Shown here one piece after another: positions 1 to 7,604 of a stretch of DNA of 13,020 nt. Location of the stretch: the NCBI GenBank assembly GCA_030145365.1, contig JAQYVS010000346.1, positions 1 to 13,020 on the forward strand, in the 5' to 3' direction. Numbering within the stretch: position 1 is the first letter of the stretch; the number at the start of each line of letters is the position of its first letter. Position numbers and translations under genes: made by a program. The notes beneath the pieces were generated by a model. That model saw only the letters and a list, made by a program, of their open reading frames with translations. It made no database searches and was not told the origin of the DNA. The DNA is from Desulfofustis sp. GTDB taxonomy: Bacteria; Desulfobacterota; Desulfobulbia; Desulfobulbales; Desulfocapsaceae.

Positions 1-695
1 AAACCGGTAACGGGGCTTTCAACAGGGGAATTGAGGAAGCTCGAACACTGGCCCGGATGATGGTCTCTATCGGTGAGCGGGCGGGCAAGTCGTGCAGTTC
101 CCTGGTAACCGACATGAATCAACCCCTGGGCAATGCAGTTGGCAATGCACTCGAAGTAAGGGAGGCGATTGAAATCCTTGCTCATAAGTGTGGAGGTGAT
201 TTAAAGACAGTTTCTCTCTCCCTGGCGGGTGAAATGCTCCTGTCGGCAGGCCTGGCAAAAGAAAAACTCGAAGCAGAGCAGCAACTGCATCAGGCGCTAT
301 TATCTGGAAAGGCCTTGCAATGTTTGGGAAACATGATCGAGCTCCTGGGCGGGGATGCCAAGGTCTGCTCTGATCCTTCTCTGCTCCCCCAGGCAGCGGA
401 AGAAATCGTCGTCAGCTCGAAAAACGCCGGCTATGTCAAGGAGATCCTTACATCGCAGATCGGCGTTTGCGCATTGTTGCTTGGTGCCGGACGTTTGACC
501 AAGCAGGACACCATTGATCCGGCTGTGGGTCTATGGATGAAGACACGTCTCGGGGATCGGGTCGAGATCGGGGACGAGTTGGCTCGACTATACGTTAATG
601 ATAAGAAAAACCTGGAGACTGTAGTCTCACATCTTCATCAGGCAATCATTCTTGGTGATGATTTCATCGATCCGCCACCGTTGATCTACAATTAG
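1..695 (+). CDS. pdp: Pyrimidine-nucleoside phosphorylase, C-terminal part (5' end outside window)
   Basis: Cytoplasmic enzyme that splits uridine or thymidine with phosphate into the free base and (deoxy)ribose-1-phosphate. The reading frame is open from the left edge (first full codon at position 3) and gives 230 residues, about the last half of a roughly 435-residue family member. It begins inside the conserved TGxGAF segment (TGNGAFN), followed by TDMNQPLG and GNALEVREAI, which line the family's central domain. The small C-terminal alpha/beta domain follows (GYVKEI...LGAGRLTK...DPAVGL), and the protein ends in PPPLIYN, much like Bacillus Pdp. The ending and the QPLG segment favour the Pdp type over E. 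coli-type DeoA, but the substrate-discriminating N-terminal residues lie outside the window. deoB starts 19 nt downstream, so the two are probably cotranscribed. Confidence 0.92.
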   Translation, partial: TGNGAFNRGIEEARTLARMMVSIGERAGKSCSSLVTDMNQPLGNAVGNALEVREAIEILAHKCGGDLKTVSLSLAGEMLLSAGLAKEKLEAEQQLHQALLSGKALQCLGNMIELLGGDAKVCSDPSLLPQAAEEIVVSSKNAGYVKEILTSQIGVCALLLGAGRLTKQDTIDPAVGLWMKTRLGDRVEIGDELARLYVNDKKNLETVVSHLHQAIILGDDFIDPPPLIYN

Positions 696-714
696 ATAGG
701 GGGAAGCCACGCAC

Positions 715-1902
715 ATGCGCGCATTGATCCTGGTTATAGACGCTTTTGGTATCGGGGCTTTACCCGACGCCTCCCGCTATGGCGATGATGGCGCCGATAC
801 GCTGCGCTCGGTATGTTTGGCGGAGACTCAGTTGGACCAGGTGCAATGGCCTACTTTGCGAACGATGGGTCTGGGGAATAGTAAGGCCCTATTAGGAGCG
901 GAAATAGCGAATTGTGCTCCTGTAGCACATCCCACCGCTTCATTCGGAGTGATGGCCGAGCGATCGACAGGAAAGGACACGACCACGGGCCATTGGGAGC
1001 TCGCTGGAATTGTTTTAGAGCAGGGATTTCACACCTTTGTTCCTGAATTTCCTTCCTTTCCCAAAGAGCTGGTCAGCCGATTCGAAACAGAGACCGGTTA
1101 TACATTGATCGGCAATCGATCAGCATCAGGTATTGCAATTATTGAAGAGTTGGGAGTGGAGCAGATGATGGGTAAACGAGTGATCTGCTATACCTCAGCC
1201 GATTCGGTATTTCAGATTGCCGCCCATGAGGAAGTGGTTCGCCTCGAACAGCTCTATCAAATCTGTGAGACCGCCAGAACGATCTGTGATGATTACCGTG
1301 TTGCCCGGGTAATTGCCCGGCCGTTTATCGGAAATCCGGGGAATTTTACCAGGACGGCAGGACGACATGATTACAGTATCGAACTCCCCGGCCCCACGGT
1401 TCTGGACAAGTTGCAGGAACATAACATTGAAACCATTGGCATTGGCAAAATTGGCGACATCTTCAACCAGCAGGGGGTTTCCTTGAGTTATCCGGACAAA
1501 GGCAACGCCGAATGTTTACAACGGGTTGAGGATCTCTTGAGCGATGCTTCTAGGCAGGATCAATTGCTTTTCGTGAACCTGGTTGATACCGATATGCTTT
1601 ACGGCCACCGGCGCGATGCTGAGGGGTATTATCGGGCCATAGGAGCGATCGATAGATTTTTACCAAAAATCTGTAAGCAACTGAATAATGATGACCTGTT
1701 AATTATTACGGCAGATCACGGTTGCGATCCAACCTTCAGTGGTACTGATCATACCCGTGAATACGTGCCCCTGCTTGTGTATCGGCCGGGAGTACAAGGA
1801 TCTAATTTGGGCATTCGAAACAGTTTCTGTGATGTGGCTGCCACCATTGGTGATTTTTTCGGAATTGAAAACAAAAGGGGAAACAGCGTTCTCAATTGTT
1901 GA
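715..1902 (+). CDS. deoB: Phosphopentomutase DeoB
   Basis: Interconverts (deoxy)ribose-1-phosphate and (deoxy)ribose-5-phosphate, linking nucleoside phosphorolysis to the pentose phosphate pathway or to deoxyribose-phosphate aldolase. The 395 residues match the usual length of this alkaline-phosphatase-superfamily enzyme. The N-terminal VIDAFGIG supplies metal ligand Asp9. The phospho-acceptor threonine lies in KDTTTGHWE (87-95). The remaining metal ligands are Asp293 and His298 in DTDMLYGHRRD, Asp334 and His335 in TADHG, and His346 in GTDHTRE, spaced as in the Bacillus cereus enzyme. The cap domain occupies roughly residues 100-220. The start is supported by a purine-rich AGGGGGAAG about 8 nt upstream. 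It lies between the phosphorylase that makes its substrate and the nucleoside importer. No convincing terminator follows, so readthrough into the importer genes is possible. Confidence 0.97.
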   Translation: MRALILVIDAFGIGALPDASRYGDDGADTLRSVCLAETQLDQVQWPTLRTMGLGNSKALLGAEIANCAPVAHPTASFGVMAERSTGKDTTTGHWELAGIVLEQGFHTFVPEFPSFPKELVSRFETETGYTLIGNRSASGIAIIEELGVEQMMGKRVICYTSADSVFQIAAHEEVVRLEQLYQICETARTICDDYRVARVIARPFIGNPGNFTRTAGRHDYSIELPGPTVLDKLQEHNIETIGIGKIGDIFNQQGVSLSYPDKGNAECLQRVEDLLSDASRQDQLLFVNLVDTDMLYGHRRDAEGYYRAIGAIDRFLPKICKQLNNDDLLIITADHGCDPTFSGTDHTREYVPLLVYRPGVQGSNLGIRNSFCDVAATIGDFFGIENKRGNSVLNC

Positions 1903-1957
1903 AAAGTTCGCCGGTACATGTCATAAGAAAAGACACTTTCGGTATGTGGGATGTATC

Positions 1958-1977
1958 TGTTCCCGGATCCGTGAACA
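1958..1977. promoter_or_regulatory. Near-perfect 20-bp palindrome, candidate operator
   Basis: The half-sites TGTTCCCGGA and TCCGTGAACA pair at 9 of 10 positions. The dyad lies 65 nt upstream of the binding-protein start and about 27 nt upstream of a possible -10 box. A second, overlapping inverted repeat, ACAAT-N5-ATTGT, occupies 1975-1989. No T-run follows, which argues against a terminator for deoB. Symmetry of this length just before a transporter gene suggests a repressor site, but I cannot name the regulator. Confidence 0.45.
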
Positions 1978-2000
1978 ATCCGATATTGTGAATAAATAGC

Positions 2001-2010
2001 TGATTATACT
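2001..2010 (+). promoter_or_regulatory. Possible -10 region for the binding-protein gene
   Basis: TATACT at 2005-2010 differs from the sigma-70 consensus at one base and has a TG dinucleotide 2 nt upstream (the extended -10 motif needs 1 nt). No good -35 hexamer is found at 16-18 nt spacing. It sits 33 nt before the start codon and downstream of the palindrome, a plausible place for an internal promoter that lets the binding protein be made independently of deoB. Confidence 0.3.
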
Positions 2011-2030
2011 AGCATTTCACTCATTTTTCA

Positions 2031-2038
2031 AAGGAGGG
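2031..2038 (+). promoter_or_regulatory. Strong ribosome binding site of the binding-protein gene
   Basis: AAGGAGGG lies 4 nt before the ATG at 2043 and is nearly fully complementary to the 16S 3' end. It is the strongest Shine-Dalgarno sequence in the window, which fits a periplasmic binding protein made in excess over its membrane partners, and it fixes the start codon. Confidence 0.8.
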
Positions 2039-2042
2039 TACC

Positions 2043-3044
2043 ATGAAAAAAATCCGCTCAATCCAAATGGCCGTTCTCGGTCTGATTCTGGTCATGTCTT
2101 TTGCTTTACCGGCTCTGGCTGCTGATATGAAAATTGCCATGGTTACTGATGTCGGAGGAGTCAACGATCAATCTTTTAACCAATCGGCCTGGGAAGGGCT
2201 GAAACGCGCTGAAAAGGATTTCGGTATCAAAGTTGCCTATAAGGAATCCAAGCAGGATGCTGATTATGCTCCCAATATGGAGACCCTGACGGATGCCGGT
2301 TACGACCTGATCTGGGGAATCGGTTTTTTAATGGGGGATGCAATCAAAGAGACGGCAGAACTTAATCCCGATCAGAAATATGCGATCATCGATTTTGCCT
2401 ATGGTGACGAGACCCCAAAGAACGTGGCATGTGCGGTATTTCAGGAAGAGGAGCCATCCTTTCTGGTTGGCTATATCGCCGGTAAAATGACAAAGTCAGA
2501 CAAAGTTGGGTTTGTCGGCGGCATCAAGTTTCCTCTCATCGAAAAATTCGAATACGGCTTTATGGCCGGTGTTAAGATGGCCAATCCTAAGGCGGAAGTC
2601 ATGCGCCAATACGCCGAATCTTTTACCGATGCTGCCAAAGGAAAAGCGATTGCCAACAATATGTTTCAGCAGGGAGCTGATATTGTGTTTCACGCCTCCG
2701 GCGGTGTTGGTGACGGGGTAATTGAAGCTGCCAAGGAAAAAGGTCAATGGGCCATCGGTGTTGATAAAGATCAGAACTTCCTGGCACCTGACAATGTTCT
2801 CACCTCTGCCATGAAGCGGGTTGACAATGCCATTTATGATACTGGCAAACGGCTCATGGATGGTCAATTTTCCGGGGGCCAAACCGTAGTTTACAATCTG
2901 AAAAACGACGGTGTGGGAATCGCGCCTACTTCCAGCAAGCACGTTCCCGAAGCAATACTGAAGGAAGTGGACGGACTGGTGGCAAAGATCAAAGCAGGTG
3001 AGATCGTTGTACCTGCAACCAAGGATGCCTTCGATAAATTCTAA
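2043..3044 (+). CDS. BMP-family (PnrA/Med-like) nucleoside-binding periplasmic protein
   Basis: Substrate-binding protein of an ABC importer. Characterised relatives (PnrA of Treponema, BmpA-type proteins) bind purine and pyrimidine nucleosides. It has 333 residues. A signal peptide is clear: KK at 2-3, R5, a hydrophobic core at about 9-22, then PALAAD with AxA-type cleavage after Ala26 or Ala27. There is no lipobox cysteine, so the mature protein should be soluble in the periplasm, unlike the lipoprotein form common in Gram-positives and spirochaetes. The mature part begins with the family block MVTDVGGVNDQSFNQSAWEG (33-52), and IIDFAYGD (115-122), VGFVGG (155-160) and VFHASGGVGDG (215-225) follow. 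ATPase, two permeases and a phosphorolytic enzyme downstream support nucleoside rather than lipid or sugar uptake. It ends just before a long hairpin that may uncouple its expression from the genes that follow. Confidence 0.93.
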   Translation: MKKIRSIQMAVLGLILVMSFALPALAADMKIAMVTDVGGVNDQSFNQSAWEGLKRAEKDFGIKVAYKESKQDADYAPNMETLTDAGYDLIWGIGFLMGDAIKETAELNPDQKYAIIDFAYGDETPKNVACAVFQEEEPSFLVGYIAGKMTKSDKVGFVGGIKFPLIEKFEYGFMAGVKMANPKAEVMRQYAESFTDAAKGKAIANNMFQQGADIVFHASGGVGDGVIEAAKEKGQWAIGVDKDQNFLAPDNVLTSAMKRVDNAIYDTGKRLMDGQFSGGQTVVYNLKNDGVGIAPTSSKHVPEAILKEVDGLVAKIKAGEIVVPATKDAFDKF

Positions 3045-3069
3045 ATTATCCGTATTGTCAGGATATTCT

Positions 3070-3109
3070 GCAGGCAACCGATACACACCTCATGGTATCG
3101 GTTGCCTGC
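3070..3109 (+). other. Perfect 15-bp hairpin between binding protein and ATPase genes
   Basis: The arm at 3070-3084 (GCAGGCAACCGATAC) is exactly complementary to 3095-3109, with a 10-nt loop at 3085-3094. The stem is G+C-rich at its base and has no T-tract after it, so it is not a standard intrinsic terminator. It begins 26 nt after the binding-protein stop and ends 38 nt before the likely ATPase start. By analogy with other binding-protein transporters it may protect the upstream mRNA from 3' exonucleases or partly attenuate transcription. Confidence 0.7.
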
Positions 3110-3135
3110 CACGTAACTACATCGCCGCCTGATTC

Positions 3136-3139
3136 GGAG
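3136..3139 (+). promoter_or_regulatory. GGAG ribosome binding site that decides the ATPase start
   Basis: GGAG at 3136-3139 is 8 nt from the GTG at 3148. The alternative GTG at 3139 overlaps this sequence and has no Shine-Dalgarno of its own, so 3148 is preferred. Confidence 0.5.
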
Positions 3140-3147
3140 TGCAGGAT

Positions 3148-4680
3148 GTGAGCAGCATCGATTTCTCCCATAAAACAGTGGAAATGGTTGATGTCGTCAA
3201 GAAATTCGGCGACTTCGTGGCCAACGACCGTATAAGCCTGACCATACATAAGGGAGAAGTTCATGCTCTGCTTGGGGAAAATGGTGCAGGAAAAACCACC
3301 CTGATGAACTGTCTCTACGGTCTCTACCGTCCGACGGAAGGAGTCATCCGAATCAATGGCAAGGAAGTGGCCATTACCGACCCCAATGTTGCCATCCGGA
3401 ACGGAATAGGTATGGTTCATCAGCATTTTATGTTGGTGGATCCCTTTACCGTCACTGAAAATATAGTCTTGGGCATGGAACCTACAAAGGGAATGGGGCT
3501 CCTGGATATGGCCAAAGCGAAAAAGAGCGTGTTGGAACTCTCTGAACGTTATGGGCTGGCAGTCGATCCACAGGCCCGGATCGAAGACATTTCAGTGGGA
3601 AGTCAACAGCGGGTTGAAATTCTTAAAGCTTTATACCGCGGGGCGGAAATTCTCATTCTGGACGAGCCGACGGCAGTACTTACACCCAGTGAGATCAAAG
3701 AACTGGTCGCCATCATCCGCAATCTGACCGGCGAAGGCAAGTCAATTATCATTATCACCCACAAGCTCCAGGAGATCAAGCAGGTTGCGGATTATTGCAC
3801 GATTATTCGTCGTGGCACCTTTGTTGATCGGGTTGAGGTTGCTGCGGTAACAGAGCATGAACTGGCTTCCAAAATGGTAGGGCGTGAAGTGTCGTTTTCA
3901 GTATCCAAGAAAGGGGTTGAACGCGGGGAAAGGAGCCTTTCCATAAAGCGTCTTGTGGTCAAGGACAATCGAGGTTTTGCTGCAGTTGACGGTCTGGAAC
4001 TAGAGCTGCATCGCAGGGAAATACTGGGGATTGCCGGCGTAGACGGAAATGGTCAATCAGAGCTGGTAGAATCATTGATGGGGCTGCGTAAGGTGGCTGA
4101 GGGTGAAATTTTGATGCACGGCAAAGAGATCACCAATGCCACAACCAAAGAAATTATCGGGGCGCACAATATTTGCAGTATCCCGGAAGATCGCCAAAAG
4201 CGCGGCCTGGTGCTTGAATTTGATATGGCGGAAAACCTGATTCTTGAGACCTATCATCGTACACCTTTTTCCAATCGCGGAGTACTTGATCACGATGCGA
4301 TTTATCAGTTTGCCGATCATTGTATTGACGACTTCGATATCCGCCCCCAGAATGCAATGCTTCCGGCCAAGTCATTGTCGGGAGGGAATCAGCAGAAAGT
4401 TATTATCGCCCGGGAAGTTTCCAACAATCCTGAAATCCTGGTAGCTTCACAGCCGACCCGGGGGCTTGATGTGGGAGCCATAGAATATGTCCACAAAGCC
4501 CTGATAGAGCAGCGTGACCGTGGTAAGGCCGTGTTGCTGATTTCCTTCGAGTTGGATGAGATTCTCAACGTTTCTGATCGAATCGCCGTAATTTACGAAG
4601 GCAGGATAGTTGGAGTGATGGACGCTGCAAAGGCCGATGAAAACAGGATCGGTTTGCTGATGGCTGGGGGAACCGCATAA
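3148..4680 (+). CDS. ABC transporter ATP-binding protein, double-NBD, BMP/nucleoside type
   Basis: Cytoplasmic ATPase subunit of the nucleoside importer, related to B. subtilis YufO (NupO) and to RbsA/MglA. It has 510 residues from the GTG at 3148; a GTG 9 nt upstream would add three residues. NBD1: Walker A GENGAGKT (43-50), signature SVGSQQR (149-155) in place of LSGGQ, and Walker B ILILDEPTAVL (168-178). NBD2: the Walker A position reads GVDGNGQSE (297-305) with the lysine replaced, signature LSGGNQQK (410-417), and SQPTRGLD (434-441) where DEPT is usual. This asymmetry is normal for the sugar/nucleoside class and implies one canonical ATP site. The permease gene follows after 2 nt. Confidence 0.95.
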   Translation: MSSIDFSHKTVEMVDVVKKFGDFVANDRISLTIHKGEVHALLGENGAGKTTLMNCLYGLYRPTEGVIRINGKEVAITDPNVAIRNGIGMVHQHFMLVDPFTVTENIVLGMEPTKGMGLLDMAKAKKSVLELSERYGLAVDPQARIEDISVGSQQRVEILKALYRGAEILILDEPTAVLTPSEIKELVAIIRNLTGEGKSIIIITHKLQEIKQVADYCTIIRRGTFVDRVEVAAVTEHELASKMVGREVSFSVSKKGVERGERSLSIKRLVVKDNRGFAAVDGLELELHRREILGIAGVDGNGQSELVESLMGLRKVAEGEILMHGKEITNATTKEIIGAHNICSIPEDRQKRGLVLEFDMAENLILETYHRTPFSNRGVLDHDAIYQFADHCIDDFDIRPQNAMLPAKSLSGGNQQKVIIAREVSNNPEILVASQPTRGLDVGAIEYVHKALIEQRDRGKAVLLISFELDEILNVSDRIAVIYEGRIVGVMDAAKADENRIGLLMAGGTA

Positions 4681-4682
4681 AG

Positions 4683-5804
4683 ATGGGCACAGCCACACTG
4701 AAAGAGAAATTTCTTCAGGGCTCGCTGGGAATTACTCTGATGTCAATCCTCTTCGGTTTTCTGCTGGGTGCGATCATCCTGCTGGTGGCAGGTTATAACC
4801 CGCTGGAAGCGTATTGGGTGATTCTCAAAGGCATCTTCTCCAGGCCTAAATATGTTTCGTATGTCATCATATATTCTACCCCGTTGATCATCACCGGTCT
4901 TTCCGTTGCCTTTGCCCTGCGTACCGGGTTGTTTAATATCGGAGCCGAGGGTCAGTATATCATGGGGGCAATGGTGGCGGCTGCAGTCGGTTATTATCTG
5001 AAACTGCCGATGGTCCTGCATGTTATCGTGGCGGTTGGCCTGGCGGTAATGGTTGCTGCTCTCTGGGGTGGTATCGCCGGCTATCTCAAGGCCCGGTTCG
5101 GGGTGAATGAGGTGATATCCACAATTATGCTCAACTGGACTGCGTTGTATGTATCCAACTTTGCGATTACCATCGAATCATTTGGCAGACAGGGGACTGG
5201 TAAAACCTATGCCATTCAAGGTACCGCCCAGATTGATATTCTTGGACAATGGAAACGGACGCCTGAAGGGATTGCGTTCTTACGTGAACATCCGATGCTC
5301 TGGGACATTTTAAAATCACCGGTGAATCTTGGTTTTATTTTCGCACTTATTCTGGCGGCAATGGTCTGGTATGTGCTGAATAGAACCACCCTGGGATATG
5401 AACTGCGGGCTGTTGGCTACAATCCACAGGCCGCCGAGGCCGGTGGAATAAATGTAAAGCGGAGCATGGTTGTCTCGATGCTCATTGCCGGCGGACTGGC
5501 CGGGGCTGCAGGGGCGTTCCAGGTGCTCGGTGTCAGCCACCGTATTGCCACATTGGCAATTATGGAAGGTTACGGTTTCGACGGGATCGCAGTGTCGCTG
5601 ATTGGCAACAACAGCGGTCCCGGTTGTGTATTTGCCGGGTTGCTGTTTGGGTCCTTGAAGTATGGCGGATCCAAAATCCAGGATGTCATGGGTGCCCCAA
5701 CCGAAGTGATCAACATCATGATCGGTATAATTATCTTCTTTGTGGCGATGCCCAAACTGATCCGCATGATTCTGGCTTATAAAAAGAGGCGAGGTAACAA
5801 CTGA
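4683..5804 (+). CDS. ABC transporter permease 1, BMP/nucleoside type
   Basis: Inner-membrane permease of the BPD_transp_2 fold, like YufP (NupP). It has 373 residues. Hydrophobic segments fall at about 15-37, 60-80, 94-105, 109-135, 145-160, 216-232, 262-282, 300-325 and 341-356. The family motif NIGAEGQ occurs at 85-91, and the cytoplasmic coupling loop LGYELRAVGYNPQAAEAGGI at 237-256 is where the ATPase docks. A hydrophilic insertion at about 165-212 lies between membrane segments. The start is 2 nt after the ATPase stop with only a distant GGGGGA upstream, so translational coupling is likely. Its stop overlaps the next start by one base (TGATG). Confidence 0.94.
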   Translation: MGTATLKEKFLQGSLGITLMSILFGFLLGAIILLVAGYNPLEAYWVILKGIFSRPKYVSYVIIYSTPLIITGLSVAFALRTGLFNIGAEGQYIMGAMVAAAVGYYLKLPMVLHVIVAVGLAVMVAALWGGIAGYLKARFGVNEVISTIMLNWTALYVSNFAITIESFGRQGTGKTYAIQGTAQIDILGQWKRTPEGIAFLREHPMLWDILKSPVNLGFIFALILAAMVWYVLNRTTLGYELRAVGYNPQAAEAGGINVKRSMVVSMLIAGGLAGAAGAFQVLGVSHRIATLAIMEGYGFDGIAVSLIGNNSGPGCVFAGLLFGSLKYGGSKIQDVMGAPTEVINIMIGIIIFFVAMPKLIRMILAYKKRRGNN

Positions 5805-6757
5805 TGGAAGCGTTCATCAAAGATATTGCTTTTATTATCGGTACCACGCTGATGTATTCGACACCGTTGGTTTTTGCGGCAGTCGGCGGGGTAATCACTG
5901 AGCGTTCTGGAATTATCAATATCGGGCTGGAAGGGATGATGTACTTCGGTGCCTTTGTGGGTGCTGCGGTGGCCTATTTCACCCAGGATCCTTGGCTGGG
6001 ATTTCTCTGTGCCGGGCTGGCCGGTGCCTTTCTCGGACTTATGCACGCCGTTGCCACTGTCTCTTTTTCTGCCGAACAGATCGTCTCAGGTATTGCTATT
6101 AATTTTCTTGGAGTAGGGTTCGCCCTTTTTATCAGCCGACTTGTCTTTGATGGTGCAACCCAGACTCTGACCGTACCGAACAAGATCCCGCTGCCGCTCG
6201 ACTTTTTATTTGGGGAGGGCAGACTTTTTGCTTCGTCTGGATTTATGGATCTGGTGTTCAACCGTTTTGCCACGGTTTACATCGCCTTTGGCCTGGTTTT
6301 TGTCAGCTGGTTTATTCTTTATAAAACCAGCTTGGGAATACGCTTAAGAGCCGTTGGTGAACATCCCGAGGCTGCTGATTCATTGGGTATCTCTGTGTTT
6401 AAAATTCGTTATGCCGCGGTTATCACATCCGGTTTTCTAGCCGGGCTTGGCGGGGCGGCCATGTCCATTGCCGTCGTATCAAGATTCAGCAACACACTGA
6501 TCTCAGGCCATGGTTTTATCGCTCTGGCAGCCATGATTTTCGGAAAATGGAAACCCCAGGGAGCGCTTATAGCCTGCCTGATATTTGGCGGAGCAAAGGG
6601 GCTGGAAATTTTCATGGGGGCAAAGGGAGTGCCGATACCGTCGAGTTTGCTGGCCACCCTACCGTATATTCTTACTATTATTATTTTGGTGGGCTGGGTA
6701 GGCCGTTCCCAGCCGCCGGCTTCTATCGGTAAAATTTATGATAAAGGGGAGCACTAG
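5804..6757 (+). CDS. ABC transporter permease 2, BMP/nucleoside type
   Basis: Second inner-membrane permease, probably forming a heterodimer with the preceding subunit, like YufQ (NupQ). It has 317 residues with about eight to nine hydrophobic segments. The sequence IINIGLEGMM (38-47) aligns with NIGAEGQ of permease 1, and the coupling loop LGIRLRAVGEHPEAADSLGI (177-196) aligns with the equivalent loop there, so the pair arose by duplication. It lacks the long central insertion and the N-terminal extension of permease 1. The ATG overlaps the previous stop by one base, with GAGG 9 nt upstream. The next gene begins directly after its stop. Confidence 0.94.
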   Translation: MEAFIKDIAFIIGTTLMYSTPLVFAAVGGVITERSGIINIGLEGMMYFGAFVGAAVAYFTQDPWLGFLCAGLAGAFLGLMHAVATVSFSAEQIVSGIAINFLGVGFALFISRLVFDGATQTLTVPNKIPLPLDFLFGEGRLFASSGFMDLVFNRFATVYIAFGLVFVSWFILYKTSLGIRLRAVGEHPEAADSLGISVFKIRYAAVITSGFLAGLGGAAMSIAVVSRFSNTLISGHGFIALAAMIFGKWKPQGALIACLIFGGAKGLEIFMGAKGVPIPSSLLATLPYILTIIILVGWVGRSQPPASIGKIYDKGEH

Positions 6758-7585
6758 ATGGAACTCTTGGAAAAAATAAGACGTGCTTCAGCCTATATTG
6801 AAGAGCAGATGGATCTATCTCCGCGCCTGGGAATAGTGCTTGGGTCGGGTCTTGGTGCTCTGGCCGAACAGGTGAAAGATCCGGTGGTCATCTCCTACGA
6901 TGACATCCCTCATTTTAAGAGTTCGACGGTGGAAGGACACTCCGGTAGACTGGTAATAGGGATGCTGCAGGAGATGCCGGTGATGGTGCTCCAGGGGCGC
7001 TTGCACTATTACGAAGGGCTGTCGATGGATCAGGTTGTTTTTCCCATTCGCTGCATGAAAATGCTGGGAGTTGAAAGCCTGATAGTTACTAATGCAGCAG
7101 GCAGCCTCGATGCCGAGTATCAGCCCGGACAGCTTATGCTGATCAGAGATCATATCAAGATGGTTACCGACAGCCCGTTGCGCGGCCACAACATCGATTC
7201 TTTTGGCCCCCGCTTTAACGATATGTCCGACCCGTACGACAAGGAAATCCGTGAGTTGGCAAAACAATGTGCCAGCCAATTGGGCATTGACATGAAAGAA
7301 GGGGTGTACTGTTACATGCCGGGTCCGAGCTATGAAACGGCAAGTGAAGTAAGGATGCTCGGTATTCTGGGCGGCCATGCGGTCGGTATGTCAACCGTTC
7401 CTGAAGTGATTACTGCCTGCCATGGTGGATTGAAGGTTTTGGGGATATCCTGTATCGCCAATATGGGCACCGGCTTACGTGATCAGCCGCTGCATCACGA
7501 CGAAATTATCCAAGTGGGAGAACAGGTGCGAAAATCATTTACAGCCCTGCTTGAATCGATAATCCGCAGCTGGCCGAAGGTGTGA
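6758..7585 (+). CDS. punA: Purine nucleoside phosphorylase, trimeric (class II) type
   Basis: Cytoplasmic phosphorolysis of inosine and guanosine (and deoxy forms) to base plus (deoxy)ribose-1-phosphate, the substrate of the DeoB enzyme encoded in the same cluster. It has 275 residues, typical of the human-like trimeric family and longer than hexameric DeoD. Phosphate-binding residues are Ser30 in GSGLG and His83 in GRLHYYEG. The purine site is marked by Glu193 in GPSYETASE, Met211 in GMSTVPE and Asn235 in SCIANMGTG, the equivalents of human Glu201, Met219 and Asn243. Glu and Asn predict preference for 6-oxopurines. The residue before Asn235 is Ala, where Thr is usual. The start follows the permease stop with zero spacing and is served by AGGGGAG (6745-6751) inside the permease gene. 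Its 3' end faces that of cdd across 19 nt. Confidence 0.95.
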   Translation: MELLEKIRRASAYIEEQMDLSPRLGIVLGSGLGALAEQVKDPVVISYDDIPHFKSSTVEGHSGRLVIGMLQEMPVMVLQGRLHYYEGLSMDQVVFPIRCMKMLGVESLIVTNAAGSLDAEYQPGQLMLIRDHIKMVTDSPLRGHNIDSFGPRFNDMSDPYDKEIRELAKQCASQLGIDMKEGVYCYMPGPSYETASEVRMLGILGGHAVGMSTVPEVITACHGGLKVLGISCIANMGTGLRDQPLHHDEIIQVGEQVRKSFTALLESIIRSWPKV

Positions 7586-7604
7586 ATGTGCCTGGATTTC
7601 GTTT

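Noticed and set aside
1903..2042. Possible riboswitch or CRP site before the nucleoside-binding gene
   Set aside because: TGTGA at 1988 lacks the matching TCACA half-site, and no conserved purine-riboswitch core is visible.
2496..3086. 196-codon open frame antisense to the nucleoside-binding gene
   Set aside because: It mirrors a strongly conserved gene, has no recognisable domain, and its start lies in the hairpin region; treated as a shadow frame.
6815..7378. 187-codon open frame antisense to the purine phosphorylase gene
   Set aside because: Entirely inside a well-supported gene and rich in His/Gln as expected of a complement reading; no domain seen.
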